This document shows, one piece after another, positions 46,138 through 53,749 of a stretch of DNA of 64,000 nucleotides. Source of the stretch: JAGQRJ01 sp041402045 (GTDB taxonomy: Bacteria > Planctomycetota > J058); the NCBI GenBank assembly GCA_041402045.1, contig JAWKSZ010000038.1, positions 10,913 through 74,912 on the forward strand, read 5' to 3'. How positions within the stretch are numbered: the stretch's first letter is position 1; every line of letters begins with the position of its first letter. Made by a program: the position numbers and the translations under genes. Below the pieces are notes generated by a model, which saw only the letters and a list, made by a program, of their open reading frames with translations, made no database searches and was not told the origin of the DNA.

Positions 46138-46779
46138 CTGCCCTGCTCCGTCCGCTCCTGGTCCCTCCGCGCCGCGCGCGGGTTCACGCTCACCGAGCTG
46201 GTCGTGGTCCTGCTCGTGCTCGTCGCCGTCGCCGGGATCGTCGTGCCCACGGTCGGGGGGCTGGGCGAGGACTCCAAGCGCGCCGCCACCGAGGCCAGCC
46301 TGGTCCGGGTCCGTGAGGCGCTCCTCGGCGACGCCAGCGGGGCGGGCTACCTCGCGGACATGGACGGCCTCACCCCGGGCACCCCGCCCGTGCGGACCCT
46401 GCTGCTGCGCGACCTGTTTCTACAGGGTGCCGCTCCCGCCTACGCCCCGGCGACCCGCCGCGGCTGGAACGGTCCCTACCTCCGGCACGTGGCGGGGACC
46501 TACGCGATCACCGATCCCCCGGTCGGGAGTGGGTTCACCAGCGCCTACGGCGCCCCCGGCGACCCCTGCGTCCTCGACGGCTGGGGCAACCCGATCGTGG
46601 TCCAGCGCCCGACCGCTGCCTCCGGGGGCAGCGACGAGGCACGCGATCGGAACGTGAGGCTCGTGTCCGCCGGCCCCAACGGCGTGCTCGACAGCGACCC
46701 CGCGGCCCTGGACCCGGCCACGCTGAGCGGGACCCAGGGCGACGACTTCGTGCTGTTCCTGTTCGTGGCGGGGACCTAG
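46138..46779 (+). CDS. Type II secretion pseudopilin 2
   Basis: The mature part starts at the prepilin motif ARGFTLTELVVVLLVLVAVA, with Gly at -1, Phe at +1 and Glu at +5. The globular domain has GWNGPYLRHVAGTYAITDP and VLDGWGNPIVVQ, the GWGNP motif of GspG/GspH-type subunits. No ATG or GTG precedes the motif at a normal distance. CTG 46138 is chosen because GAGGT lies seven bases upstream and gives a 15-residue leader. An AT-rich stretch just upstream (about 46100-46125) may hold a promoter. The length is about 213 residues. Confidence 0.8.
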   Translation: MPCSVRSWSLRAARGFTLTELVVVLLVLVAVAGIVVPTVGGLGEDSKRAATEASLVRVREALLGDASGAGYLADMDGLTPGTPPVRTLLLRDLFLQGAAPAYAPATRRGWNGPYLRHVAGTYAITDPPVGSGFTSAYGAPGDPCVLDGWGNPIVVQRPTAASGGSDEARDRNVRLVSAGPNGVLDSDPAALDPATLSGTQGDDFVLFLFVAGT

Positions 46780-46781
46780 CC

Positions 46782-47708
46782 ATGCGCCGCGGCCTGACCC
46801 TGGTCGAGCTCCTCGTCGTGCTCACGATCCTGGTGGCGCTGACCACCGTCGCGATCCGCGCGACCGAAGGCACGCTTCAGCAGTCGCGCTACGACGCGAC
46901 CGTGCGCACCCTGCAAGCGATCGAGGACGCGGTGCTCGGTCCAGCAGGAGTCCACAACCCCGATGGGACTCCTCGTGGCGTTGGATTTCTCGCGGATACT
47001 GCAAGGCTGCCACACGCAGGTTTGGTAGATGGCAGTCTTCACCCGGTAGAACTATGGCAGAAGCAAGCGGCGTTTGCCGAGTTTGACCTAGTCAACTCGG
47101 GGGTCGACCCCGCCGTCATAGTTGGAACCGGGTGGCGTGGGCCTTATCTGCGCCTGCCACCTGCCTCAGGCGAATCGAAGGTCCTCGACGGTTGGGGGAA
47201 TCCATTCCTCCTGCTCAAGCGCGACGGCAGCGACGCGGGGGAGAGTGACGAGGTCGCGCGCATACGCAGTCTTGGAGCCGATGGCCAGGACGGTGGGTCT
47301 GGCTTCAATGCCGACCTGGAAGTCACGTTCGTTGACAGCATGACGAACAGAGTTGACGCGATGGTGTCGGGAAGAGTGACGATTGATAAGGGCGGCGGAC
47401 CTCAGGACCCCGAGGTCAGCGACGGGAACGTGGTGGTTGCCCTGTTCACCCCAGATCCAGTGACGGGGACGCTCAAAGAAGCGAAAACTCTGCTTCCGCC
47501 GACTGGCGGGCCCCTCATCTTCGTACTTCCTGAAACTGGGGTTGCTGAGTCGTTTCCAGTCACAGCGGGACCGAGGGTGATTCGCGCCTATCAGGGGCCG
47601 GGTTCAGACGCGGACAGTGTCATTGGCGGCCCTGCCACATACAGCTCTTCTGTCATGCGCCTCGACCTCCCGGCTGGCGGCCAGACTGTGGACCTGGTCC
47701 TCGAGTGA
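46782..47708 (+). CDS. Type II secretion pseudopilin 3, mosaic codon usage
   Basis: The protein has 308 residues: a short leader MRRG, then LTLVELLVVLTILVALTTVA with Glu +5. The globular domain includes GTGWRGPYLRLPP and VLDGWGNPFLLLKRDG, paralleling the preceding pseudopilin, then about 140 extra residues of beta-rich sequence. Codon use changes sharply after about position 46945: third positions become A/T-rich up to about 47695, unlike both flanks. The C-terminal domain was therefore probably replaced by recombination. It starts two bases after the previous stop and overlaps the next gene by GTGA. Confidence 0.85.
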   Translation: MRRGLTLVELLVVLTILVALTTVAIRATEGTLQQSRYDATVRTLQAIEDAVLGPAGVHNPDGTPRGVGFLADTARLPHAGLVDGSLHPVELWQKQAAFAEFDLVNSGVDPAVIVGTGWRGPYLRLPPASGESKVLDGWGNPFLLLKRDGSDAGESDEVARIRSLGADGQDGGSGFNADLEVTFVDSMTNRVDAMVSGRVTIDKGGGPQDPEVSDGNVVVALFTPDPVTGTLKEAKTLLPPTGGPLIFVLPETGVAESFPVTAGPRVIRAYQGPGSDADSVIGGPATYSSSVMRLDLPAGGQTVDLVLE

Positions 47709-49060
47709 GCAAGCGCCCTCAGACCAGCGTGCTCCTGATCGGCGCCGACGAGCTCGTGCGGGCGGACGTCGTGGGGACCGAGGTGGTGCCCTACCGCGGG
47801 GCGCGGCCGGCGGAGGTCGACGACCTCCCGCTGCTGGTGGAGGCGACCCTCGCCCTCGGCCCCACGCCGGGGCGCAAGGTGCTGGTCCTGGCCACCGACC
47901 TCTGGACTCAGGTGCTCGAGCTGCCCGCGGCGTCGACCCGGGGGGCGAGCGCGCAGGAGCTGGAGCAGGCGCTCAAGTTCGAGGCCGAGGGGCTGTCGGG
48001 GCTCCCGGCGCTGGAGGCCGCGCTGGGCTTCGCGTCCCTGGGCGAGCGCGGGGCGGCGCGCAGCTTCTGGGTCACGCAGCTGCCCCTGGGCGAGCTCGAG
48101 GCCGTGGACGGGCTGCTCCGCGACCGGGGGCTGAGCCTGGCCGGGGTCGCGCACCCGGGCGGCGTCCCCGCGCCGCTCAACGGGAGCGCGCCGGGGGAGC
48201 CCTGGCGCCGCACCGAGCTCTGGCCGGGGCTGCGCCTCGAGCTGAGCCACGACCCGCGGGTCGGGCTCGCCGTCGAGGTCGAGCCCTCGGACGCCGGGGA
48301 TCAGGCCCTGGCCCTGGACGAGGGAGAGCACCACCTGCTCCTCGCCCCCGACCTGCGCCTCGACGCGCCCCCCGAGCGGCACCCCGCCGCGTTGAGCGAC
48401 CCCGCGACCTTCGCGCGCTGGGTCGGCGCCTGGTCCGCGGAGGCCGCGGGCGGCCACGCGCCCGCGGTGCGGCCTGCGGCGCGGCCGCTCCCCACGAGCG
48501 TGTGGGTGATCCTCAGCGTGGTCCTGGCGGTGGCGACCCTCGCCGCGTGCTGGGCCCACACCCGCTGGGTCGAGGGCGGGGTCGAGGCCCTCGAGCGGGA
48601 GCTCGAGTCCCTGGGCCAGTCGAGCGCGAGCAGCGATCAGGCGATCAAGCGCCACCAGGCGCTGACCCAGGCCGTAGGCGCCCTGGAGGCGACCCTGGGC
48701 GAGGTCGAGCACAGCCTGGAGGCGGAGCGCTGCCGAGTGGCCGACCTCCTCGGCGCGCTGGCCGAGGCGCCCGAGGGGATCGTGCTCGAGGGGATCGACG
48801 ACCGCGGACGCGCGGTCACGATCCGCGGCAGCACCCCTGACCCCCAGCTCCCCAGCCAGCTCGCGACTCGGCTGGCCGAGGCGCTCTCCGCCCACGGGTG
48901 GCGCATGGCCCCGCCCCAGGCCGAGCTGCTCGGCACCCTCGACGGCGCCCCGCGCTGGCGGTTCACCCTGGTCCTCGGCGACCCCCTGGCCCCCGGCGCG
49001 ACCCCGGGCGCGCCGGGCAGTCTGCCCCACGCGCCGCGCACCCGCAGGGGGCGCCGGTGA
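47705..49060 (+). CDS. PilM/PilN (GspL)-like inner-membrane assembly protein
   Basis: The 451-residue protein has an N-terminal actin-like half (VLVLATDLWTQVLELPA, LEQALKFEAEGLSGLPALEA) resembling GspL/PilM. A single membrane helix lies near 262-282 (SVWVILSVVLAVATLAACWA), followed by a coiled coil and a PilN-like ferredoxin fold (IVLEGIDDRGRAVTIRGST). It is thus a natural PilM-PilN fusion as in GspL. It would connect the motor ATPase to the inner-membrane platform. Start GTG overlaps the pseudopilin stop; the stop overlaps the PilO-like start. Confidence 0.77.
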   Translation: MSKRPQTSVLLIGADELVRADVVGTEVVPYRGARPAEVDDLPLLVEATLALGPTPGRKVLVLATDLWTQVLELPAASTRGASAQELEQALKFEAEGLSGLPALEAALGFASLGERGAARSFWVTQLPLGELEAVDGLLRDRGLSLAGVAHPGGVPAPLNGSAPGEPWRRTELWPGLRLELSHDPRVGLAVEVEPSDAGDQALALDEGEHHLLLAPDLRLDAPPERHPAALSDPATFARWVGAWSAEAAGGHAPAVRPAARPLPTSVWVILSVVLAVATLAACWAHTRWVEGGVEALERELESLGQSSASSDQAIKRHQALTQAVGALEATLGEVEHSLEAERCRVADLLGALAEAPEGIVLEGIDDRGRAVTIRGSTPDPQLPSQLATRLAEALSAHGWRMAPPQAELLGTLDGAPRWRFTLVLGDPLAPGATPGAPGSLPHAPRTRRGRR

Positions 49061-49659
49061 GCACCCCCTCCCGCGAGACGGCGCTGCGCGTGATCGTGCC
49101 CTCCCTGGCCCTGGCCGTGGGCTACGGCTTGTTCCTGGCCCCCGCCGACCGCCGGGGCGAGCTCGAGGCGCGCCTGGTCAAGGCCCGGGCTCAGGCCCAG
49201 GCCGGGGGCGCGCCGGTGGGGATCGCGGGGCGGGTGCGCGCCCTCGAGGCGCGCCAGGGCGCGCTGGAGGAGCGGCTGCAGGAGCTCAAGGGCGGGCACG
49301 AGGACCACGAGCGCATGCGCGCGCTGCGCGACGTGGTCGAGGCCTTCGCCGCCCACGACGTGCTGCTCCTGAACGAGGTCGACGGCGGGGGCGAGGGCTT
49401 CGCGCTGCCGCTGGCCCTGAGCACCCTGCCCCAGCTCACCGCGCCCGGCGCCACCCCCCCCACGCGCGGGGCGCCCCCGCCGGTGCCACCCAGCCGGCAC
49501 TTGTCCCAGCTGCGCCTGCGCGGGAGCTACTTCGCCGTGCTCGAGACCCTGGAGGCCCTGGCCCAGGACACCGGCTCCGCGGCCTTCGTGGTCGGCGTCG
49601 ACCTCGACCGCACCGACCCCTCCGGACAGCACCTGTGGACCGTGGTGGTGTGGGTATGA
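49057..49659 (+). CDS. PilO/GspM-like inner-membrane protein
   Basis: The 200-residue protein has an N-terminal membrane helix (ALRVIVPSLALAVGYGLFLA), a coiled coil (about 50-85) and a C-terminal ferredoxin-like domain (HLSQLRLRGSYFAVLETLEA), the order found in PilO and GspM. It would pair with the PilM/N-like protein. Both ends overlap neighbouring genes by four bases (GTGA and ATGA). The ATGA at the 3' end shows the following gene, the PilT-like ATPase, was translationally coupled before the insertion sequence split it. Confidence 0.77.
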   Translation: MSTPSRETALRVIVPSLALAVGYGLFLAPADRRGELEARLVKARAQAQAGGAPVGIAGRVRALEARQGALEERLQELKGGHEDHERMRALRDVVEAFAAHDVLLLNEVDGGGEGFALPLALSTLPQLTAPGATPPTRGAPPPVPPSRHLSQLRLRGSYFAVLETLEALAQDTGSAAFVVGVDLDRTDPSGQHLWTVVVWV

Positions 49660-49712
49660 GCGCCGAGCTCGAGCGCCTGCTCCGGGCCTGCGTCGAAGGC
49701 GGCGCCTCGGAC
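49656..49712 (+). pseudogene. 5' fragment of PilT-like ATPase gene, cut by the insertion sequence
   Basis: ATG 49656 overlaps the PilO-like stop and encodes MSAELERLLRACVEGGASD before the IS begins. The same frame then meets a stop 11 codons into the IS. The protein resumes at 51196 with LHLAPGVPALLRVEG, so the intact sequence read ...GGASDLHLAPGVP..., the standard PilT/GspE N-terminal motif. Confidence 0.85.
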
Positions 49713-49790
49713 TTCCCCTGCCCTAGGATTTCCTTGGACACCTAACTGGGGTGTCGGTCCTGATCGGGACCATCCCCGCTGAGGTGTTCC

Positions 49791-50135
49791 ATGACCAAGC
49801 GAAAGCCCAAGCCGAAGAAGCGCGAGGGCGGGGGTAGGGGCCGCTTCTCCGCGGCCAGGAAGGCCGAGGCCGTGCGCCGCCTCGTAGCCGGCGAGGATCT
49901 CGACACGCTGGCACGCGAGCTCGGGGTGACCGCCGCGACGCTCGCCGAATGGCGCGAAAAGTTCCTGCAGGCCGGCCAGGCGGCCCTGAAGACCCGCAAG
50001 CAGGACGACCGCGACGAGGAGATCCTCCGCCTGAAGGCCATGGTCGGCGAGCTGACCATGCGCAACGAGATCCTCCAGGAGGGGATCCGAATCAAGGAGG
50101 GGCGCCCTTTTCTCACGCGGAGGCCGAGGCCATGA
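49791..50135 (+). CDS. IS3-family transposase OrfA
   Basis: The 114-residue protein has a basic N-terminus, then a helix-turn-helix (AEAVRRLVAGEDLDTLAREL, then GVTAATLAEWREKFL) and a heptad region (LKAMVGELTMRNEILQEG), the IS3 OrfA layout. It would bind the element's ends. ATG 49791 follows GAGGTG. The stop overlaps the OrfB ATG as ATGA. I see no obvious A-rich slippery site, so OrfB may be made by reinitiation rather than by programmed frameshifting. Confidence 0.88.
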   Translation: MTKRKPKPKKREGGGRGRFSAARKAEAVRRLVAGEDLDTLARELGVTAATLAEWREKFLQAGQAALKTRKQDDRDEEILRLKAMVGELTMRNEILQEGIRIKEGRPFLTRRPRP

Positions 50136-51034
50136 GCCTCACCGTCTCGCCCTCCGCGAAGAAGCCCTACGGTGTGGCTCGGGTCTGCGAGGCGTGGGCG
50201 ATCCCGCGCTCGACCTACTACGCGCACAGGGTGCGAGCGGCCGACGCCCGCCCTCCAGAGAAGCGCGGGCCCAAGTCTCCCTGGACCGACGTCGAGCTCA
50301 CCGGTCATATCCGGGACGTCCTCGAGGAGTCTCCATGGCTCGGGGAGGGGCACCGGAAGGTCTGGGCCTACCTGCGCCATGTGAAGGGCGTCCGCACGTC
50401 CAAGGCGAGGGTCCTGCGCCTCATGCGGGAAGCAGACCTCCTCGCCTCACAGCGGCCCACACGCGTCCTCGGGCCGCGCGCCCACGACGGAAAGATCGTG
50501 ACGGACAAGCCCGACGTCATGTGGGGCACCGACGCCACGAGTGTGTTCACGACGAAGGAGGGCTCGTGCACCGTGTTCATAGCGGTCGACCACTGCACCT
50601 CGGAGTGCCTGGGGATCCACGCCGCCAAGGTCGGTGACCGCTTCGAGGCCCTGGAGCCGATCCGCCAGGGCGTGCGGCGCGCGTTCGGCTGCTTCGAGGA
50701 GGGCGTTGCGGAGGGCCTCAAGCTGCGGCACGACCACGGCAGCCAGTACATCAGCGACCACTTCCAGAACGAGCTGGAGTTCCTCGGGATCGAGTCCAGC
50801 CCCTCCTTCGTACGCTCGCCCGAAGGCAACGGTTGCTCCGAGCGGTTCATACGCACCCTCAAGGAGCAGCTGCTCTGGATCCGGCGATTCGAGACCGTGG
50901 AGGAGCTGCGCCTCGCGCTGCACGAGTGGGCCGCGCTCTACAACGAGCGCTGGCTCGTGCAGCGACACGGCTACCGGACGCCGGCCCAGGTCCGTCGAGA
51001 GCTCACGGCTCAAGAGCAGGCAGAGGCCGCATGA
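50132..51034 (+). CDS. IS3-family transposase OrfB (DDE integrase)
   Basis: The 300-residue protein has an HTH_21-like region (HRKVWAYLRHVKGVRTSKAR) and an rve catalytic core. The presumed DDE residues are Asp in MWGTDATSVFT, Asp in LRHDHGSQYIS and Glu in GCSERFIRTLKEQ. The C-terminal YNERWLVQRHGYRTPAQVR is typical of the family. It performs cleavage and strand transfer. All key residues are present, so the element could be active. Its start overlaps OrfA. Confidence 0.9.
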   Translation: MSLTVSPSAKKPYGVARVCEAWAIPRSTYYAHRVRAADARPPEKRGPKSPWTDVELTGHIRDVLEESPWLGEGHRKVWAYLRHVKGVRTSKARVLRLMREADLLASQRPTRVLGPRAHDGKIVTDKPDVMWGTDATSVFTTKEGSCTVFIAVDHCTSECLGIHAAKVGDRFEALEPIRQGVRRAFGCFEEGVAEGLKLRHDHGSQYISDHFQNELEFLGIESSPSFVRSPEGNGCSERFIRTLKEQLLWIRRFETVEELRLALHEWAALYNERWLVQRHGYRTPAQVRRELTAQEQAEAA

Positions 51035-51046
51035 GGCCGGCCAGCT

Positions 51047-51143
51047 GTGGGGAACTCGGTGGGCAGGCAGCCGGAGGGCGAAGCGGAGGCCCTCACAGCC
51101 GAAGCGAAGCCCGCAGGCGTCGGCTGTCCACCGAGTTCTCCAC
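51047..51143 (+). repeat. Large inverted repeat in the 3' untranslated part of the IS
   Basis: GTGGGGAACTCGGTGG (51047-51062) and CCACCGAGTTCTCCAC (51128-51143) match at 15 of 16 pairs around a 65-base loop containing two related AGCGAAGC/AGCGGAGGCCC segments. It lies after OrfB and before the right end of the IS. It may be a terminator or a structural part of the element. Confidence 0.6.
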
Positions 51144-51195
51144 GGCGGTCGAATTCAGTCAAACCCGTGTCCAAGGTACCTGGCGCAGTACAGAC

Positions 51196-52257
51196 CTGCA
51201 CCTCGCGCCGGGGGTCCCGGCGCTGCTGCGGGTCGAGGGGCGCCTGCTCCCGCTCCCCGGCGGCGCGGCCCTCGAGGCCGAGCAGGTCGAGGCCCTGGCC
51301 GACGCGGTGCTCGCCGAGCGCGGGCGCAGCGAGCTCGCGCGCTCGGGGAGCGTCGACGGCGCGCTGACCCACGCCGGCGTGCGCTTCCGCTTCAACGTCG
51401 CCCGTCGCCAGGGCGGGCTGAGCGTGGCCCTGCGCCGGCTGGAGGACGCGTTCACCTCGCTGGCCGAGCTGGGGTTGCCCGAGTCGCTCTACGCCCTGTG
51501 CGAGCTCCCGGACGGGCTGGTGCTCGTGTCGGGCCCCACGGGCTCGGGCAAGAGCACGACGCTCGCGTCCTTGATCCACCGGATCAACCAGACCCGGCCT
51601 TGCCACGTGGTCACGATCGAGGACCCCGTCGAATACGTGCACCCGCCGCAGCGGGCGCTGGTGAACCAGCGCGAGGTCGGGCCCGACACCCCGGACTTCA
51701 ACACCGCGCTCGTGGCGTCCCTGCGCCAGGACCCCGACGTGATCCTCGTGGGCGAGATCCGCGACCTGGATACGATCCGCACCGCGATCACCGCCGCCGA
51801 GACCGGACACCTGGTGTTCACCACGGTGCACGCCGGTGACTGCGTGTCCTCGATCGAGCGCCTGGTGGCGGTGTTCCCCGCCGACGAGCAGGGCGGCGTG
51901 CGCCGCCAACTGGCGCTCGTGCTGCGCGCGGTGATCGCGCAGCACCTGCTGCCCGCCCGGGACGCCGGCGGCGACGCGCCGCGGCGCCGGGTGCTGGTCA
52001 GCGAGATCCTGCGCTCGACCCCGGCGGTGGCGAACCTGATCGCGAGCGGCAAGTCCTCGCAGCTCTACTCGACCCTCGAGACCGGCGCGGCCCTGGGCAT
52101 GCAGACCCTGGAGCACGACCTGGCGCGGCTGCTCCAGGCGGGGCGGATCGAGCGCGCGACCGCGGAGCTCCTGGCCAAGAGCCCGCAGCTCCTCGAGGAC
52201 CGCCTGCGCCTGCTGGAGCGGCGCGCGCCCACGCGCCGCACGGGGAGGCAGCGGTGA
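51196..52257 (+). CDS. PilT-like secretion/retraction ATPase, 3' part downstream of the IS
   Basis: This part holds 353 of the original 372 codons. It has the PAS-like N-terminal domain, Walker A GPTGSGKSTT, the Asp box TIEDPVEYVHP, Walker B DPDVILVGEIRD, the His box TTVHAGDC and the C-terminal PilT region EILRSTPAVANLIASGK. Family members hydrolyse ATP to retract pili or drive pseudopili. The native start is cut off by the IS. The frame stays open back into the IS right end, so translation from an internal start is possible but unproved. The stop overlaps the GspE start (GTGA). Confidence 0.85.
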   Translation: MHLAPGVPALLRVEGRLLPLPGGAALEAEQVEALADAVLAERGRSELARSGSVDGALTHAGVRFRFNVARRQGGLSVALRRLEDAFTSLAELGLPESLYALCELPDGLVLVSGPTGSGKSTTLASLIHRINQTRPCHVVTIEDPVEYVHPPQRALVNQREVGPDTPDFNTALVASLRQDPDVILVGEIRDLDTIRTAITAAETGHLVFTTVHAGDCVSSIERLVAVFPADEQGGVRRQLALVLRAVIAQHLLPARDAGGDAPRRRVLVSEILRSTPAVANLIASGKSSQLYSTLETGAALGMQTLEHDLARLLQAGRIERATAELLAKSPQLLEDRLRLLERRAPTRRTGRQR

Positions 52258-53741
52258 GCGACGAGCTCCTCGACCTCTCCCAGGTGCGGATCGACCCCGC
52301 GATCGCGCTCCAGGTCCCGGCCAGCCTGACCCTGCGCCGCAAGGTCCTGCCCTTCGCGCAGGTCGACCAGCGCGTGTTCGTCGCGTGCGCCAACCCTCAG
52401 GACGCCGCGGCGCTGCGCGCGCTCAAGCGGCACTTCAAGCAGCTCGAGGTCGTGGTCCGCCGCGCCGAGGCCAGCTCGCTGCAGGCGGCGCTGGACCGCA
52501 CCTACGGCGACGGCGACACCCGGCACTTCGCCCGCAGCGACACCACCCGGGTGCGCCTGGCCGCGGGGGCCGAGATCGACGACGACGCGGTCTCTCGCTG
52601 CGACGAGCTCCTGCGCGCGGCGATCCTGCGCCAGGCCTCGGACCTGCACATAGATCCCGAGCGCGACGGGGTGCGGGTGCGGCTGCGGGTCGACGGCCAG
52701 CTCGAGGACCTCCCGCGCCTGCCGCTGGACGCCCTGGCCGGCGTGATCAGCCGGTTCAAGGTCCTGAGCGACATGGACATTGCCGAGAAGCGCGCGCCCC
52801 AGGACGGGCGCTTCACCCACCGCTTCGGCGCGGGCAAGGTCGTCGAGCTGCGCACCGCGACGCTCCCCACCCAACACGGCGAGCGCATGACGCTCCGGCT
52901 CCTGGCGCTCCAGACCGCGGAGCTGACCCTCGAGAAGCTGGGGCTGTTCCCCGAGCAGTTGGCCCTGGTCGACGCGCACCTGAAGCGCCCCCACGGCATG
53001 TTCCTGGTCACCGGGCCCACCGGCTCGGGCAAGAGCACGACCCTCTACGCCGCGGTGCGCCGGCTGATCGCCATGCGCCCGCTGAACGTGATCACCGTCG
53101 AGGACCCGGTCGAGTTCGACATGCAGGGCGCGGCCCAGGTCGAGGTCGACAGCGCGGACAAGGTCAGCTTCCTGCGCGCGCTGCGCAGCATTCTGCGCCA
53201 CGACCCGGACGTGGTCATGATCGGCGAGGTCCGCGACCGCGAGACCGCCGACGTAGCGATCAAGGCCTCGCTCACCGGGCACCTCGTGCTCTCGACGCTG
53301 CACACGAACTCCGCCCTGGGCGCGATCACGCGCCTGCGAGACATGGGGGTCGAGCCCTACCTGCTGGCCGCCTGCCTGCGCCTGGTCGCGGCCCAGCGCC
53401 TGGTCCGCCAGCTCTGCCGGCGCTGCGCCGTGCCGCGGGCCCTGGCTCCGGACGAGGCCGCGCTCTTCGGGCAGCCTCAGCGCGCGGGGGCCGAGGTCAA
53501 GGAGCCCCGGGGCTGCCTCTACTGCGGCGGGCGCGGGCTCGTGGGGCGCCTGGGGCTGTTCGAGGTCGTGGAGCTGGCCGGGGTGTGGCGCGAGCGCGTC
53601 GCTGGCGGCTACAGCGAGCCTCAGCTCCTCGACGCCATGCGCGCCGACGGGCTGCCGACCCTGGCCGACAACGCCCTGCGCCGTGTGCTCGCGGGCGACA
53701 CTCCGGTCAGCGAGGCCCTCGCGGCCGTGGCCACGGGCTAG
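52254..53741 (+). CDS. gspE: Type II secretion/type IV pilus assembly ATPase (GspE/PilB)
   Basis: The 495-residue protein has an N-terminal GspE-N (MshEN) domain (VLPFAQVDQRVFVACANPQD), the ASDLHIDPERDGVRVRLRVDG arm shortened here, and Walker A GPTGSGKSTT at about 254-263. It also has the Asp box VEDPVEFDMQG, Walker B HDPDVVMIGEVRD, the His box STLHTNSALG and a zinc-binding pair of CxxC motifs (LCRRC and CLYCGGRG). This is the assembly motor, distinct from the PilT-like gene upstream. The GTG start overlaps the preceding stop. Confidence 0.92.
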   Translation: MSDELLDLSQVRIDPAIALQVPASLTLRRKVLPFAQVDQRVFVACANPQDAAALRALKRHFKQLEVVVRRAEASSLQAALDRTYGDGDTRHFARSDTTRVRLAAGAEIDDDAVSRCDELLRAAILRQASDLHIDPERDGVRVRLRVDGQLEDLPRLPLDALAGVISRFKVLSDMDIAEKRAPQDGRFTHRFGAGKVVELRTATLPTQHGERMTLRLLALQTAELTLEKLGLFPEQLALVDAHLKRPHGMFLVTGPTGSGKSTTLYAAVRRLIAMRPLNVITVEDPVEFDMQGAAQVEVDSADKVSFLRALRSILRHDPDVVMIGEVRDRETADVAIKASLTGHLVLSTLHTNSALGAITRLRDMGVEPYLLAACLRLVAAQRLVRQLCRRCAVPRALAPDEAALFGQPQRAGAEVKEPRGCLYCGGRGLVGRLGLFEVVELAGVWRERVAGGYSEPQLLDAMRADGLPTLADNALRRVLAGDTPVSEALAAVATG

Positions 53742-53749
53742 GGGGCGGC

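Larger units (their letters stand above)
49713..51192 (+). mobile_element. IS3-family insertion sequence, intact, 1480 bp
   Basis: The element carries OrfA and OrfB of the IS3 type and splits the PilT-like gene. The host gene is restored exactly if GAC at 49710-49712 and at 51193-51195 are taken as a 3-bp target duplication. Imperfect inverted ends can be aligned: CTAGGATTTCCTTGGACAC on the left and, read from the right end, CCAGGTACCTTGGACAC. Both ORFs are unbroken, so the insertion looks recent. The exact outer boundary is set by the gene reconstruction and could be off by a few bases. Confidence 0.9.

Noticed and set aside
44433..46289. A 618-codon minus-strand frame over the sigma factor and pseudopilin genes
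   Set aside because: It is antisense to confident genes and has low-complexity Arg/Gly/Ala content.
49713..51192. Programmed -1 frameshifting in the IS3 element
   Set aside because: OrfA and OrfB overlap as ATGA and I see no A-rich slippery site; stop-start reinitiation explains the arrangement better.
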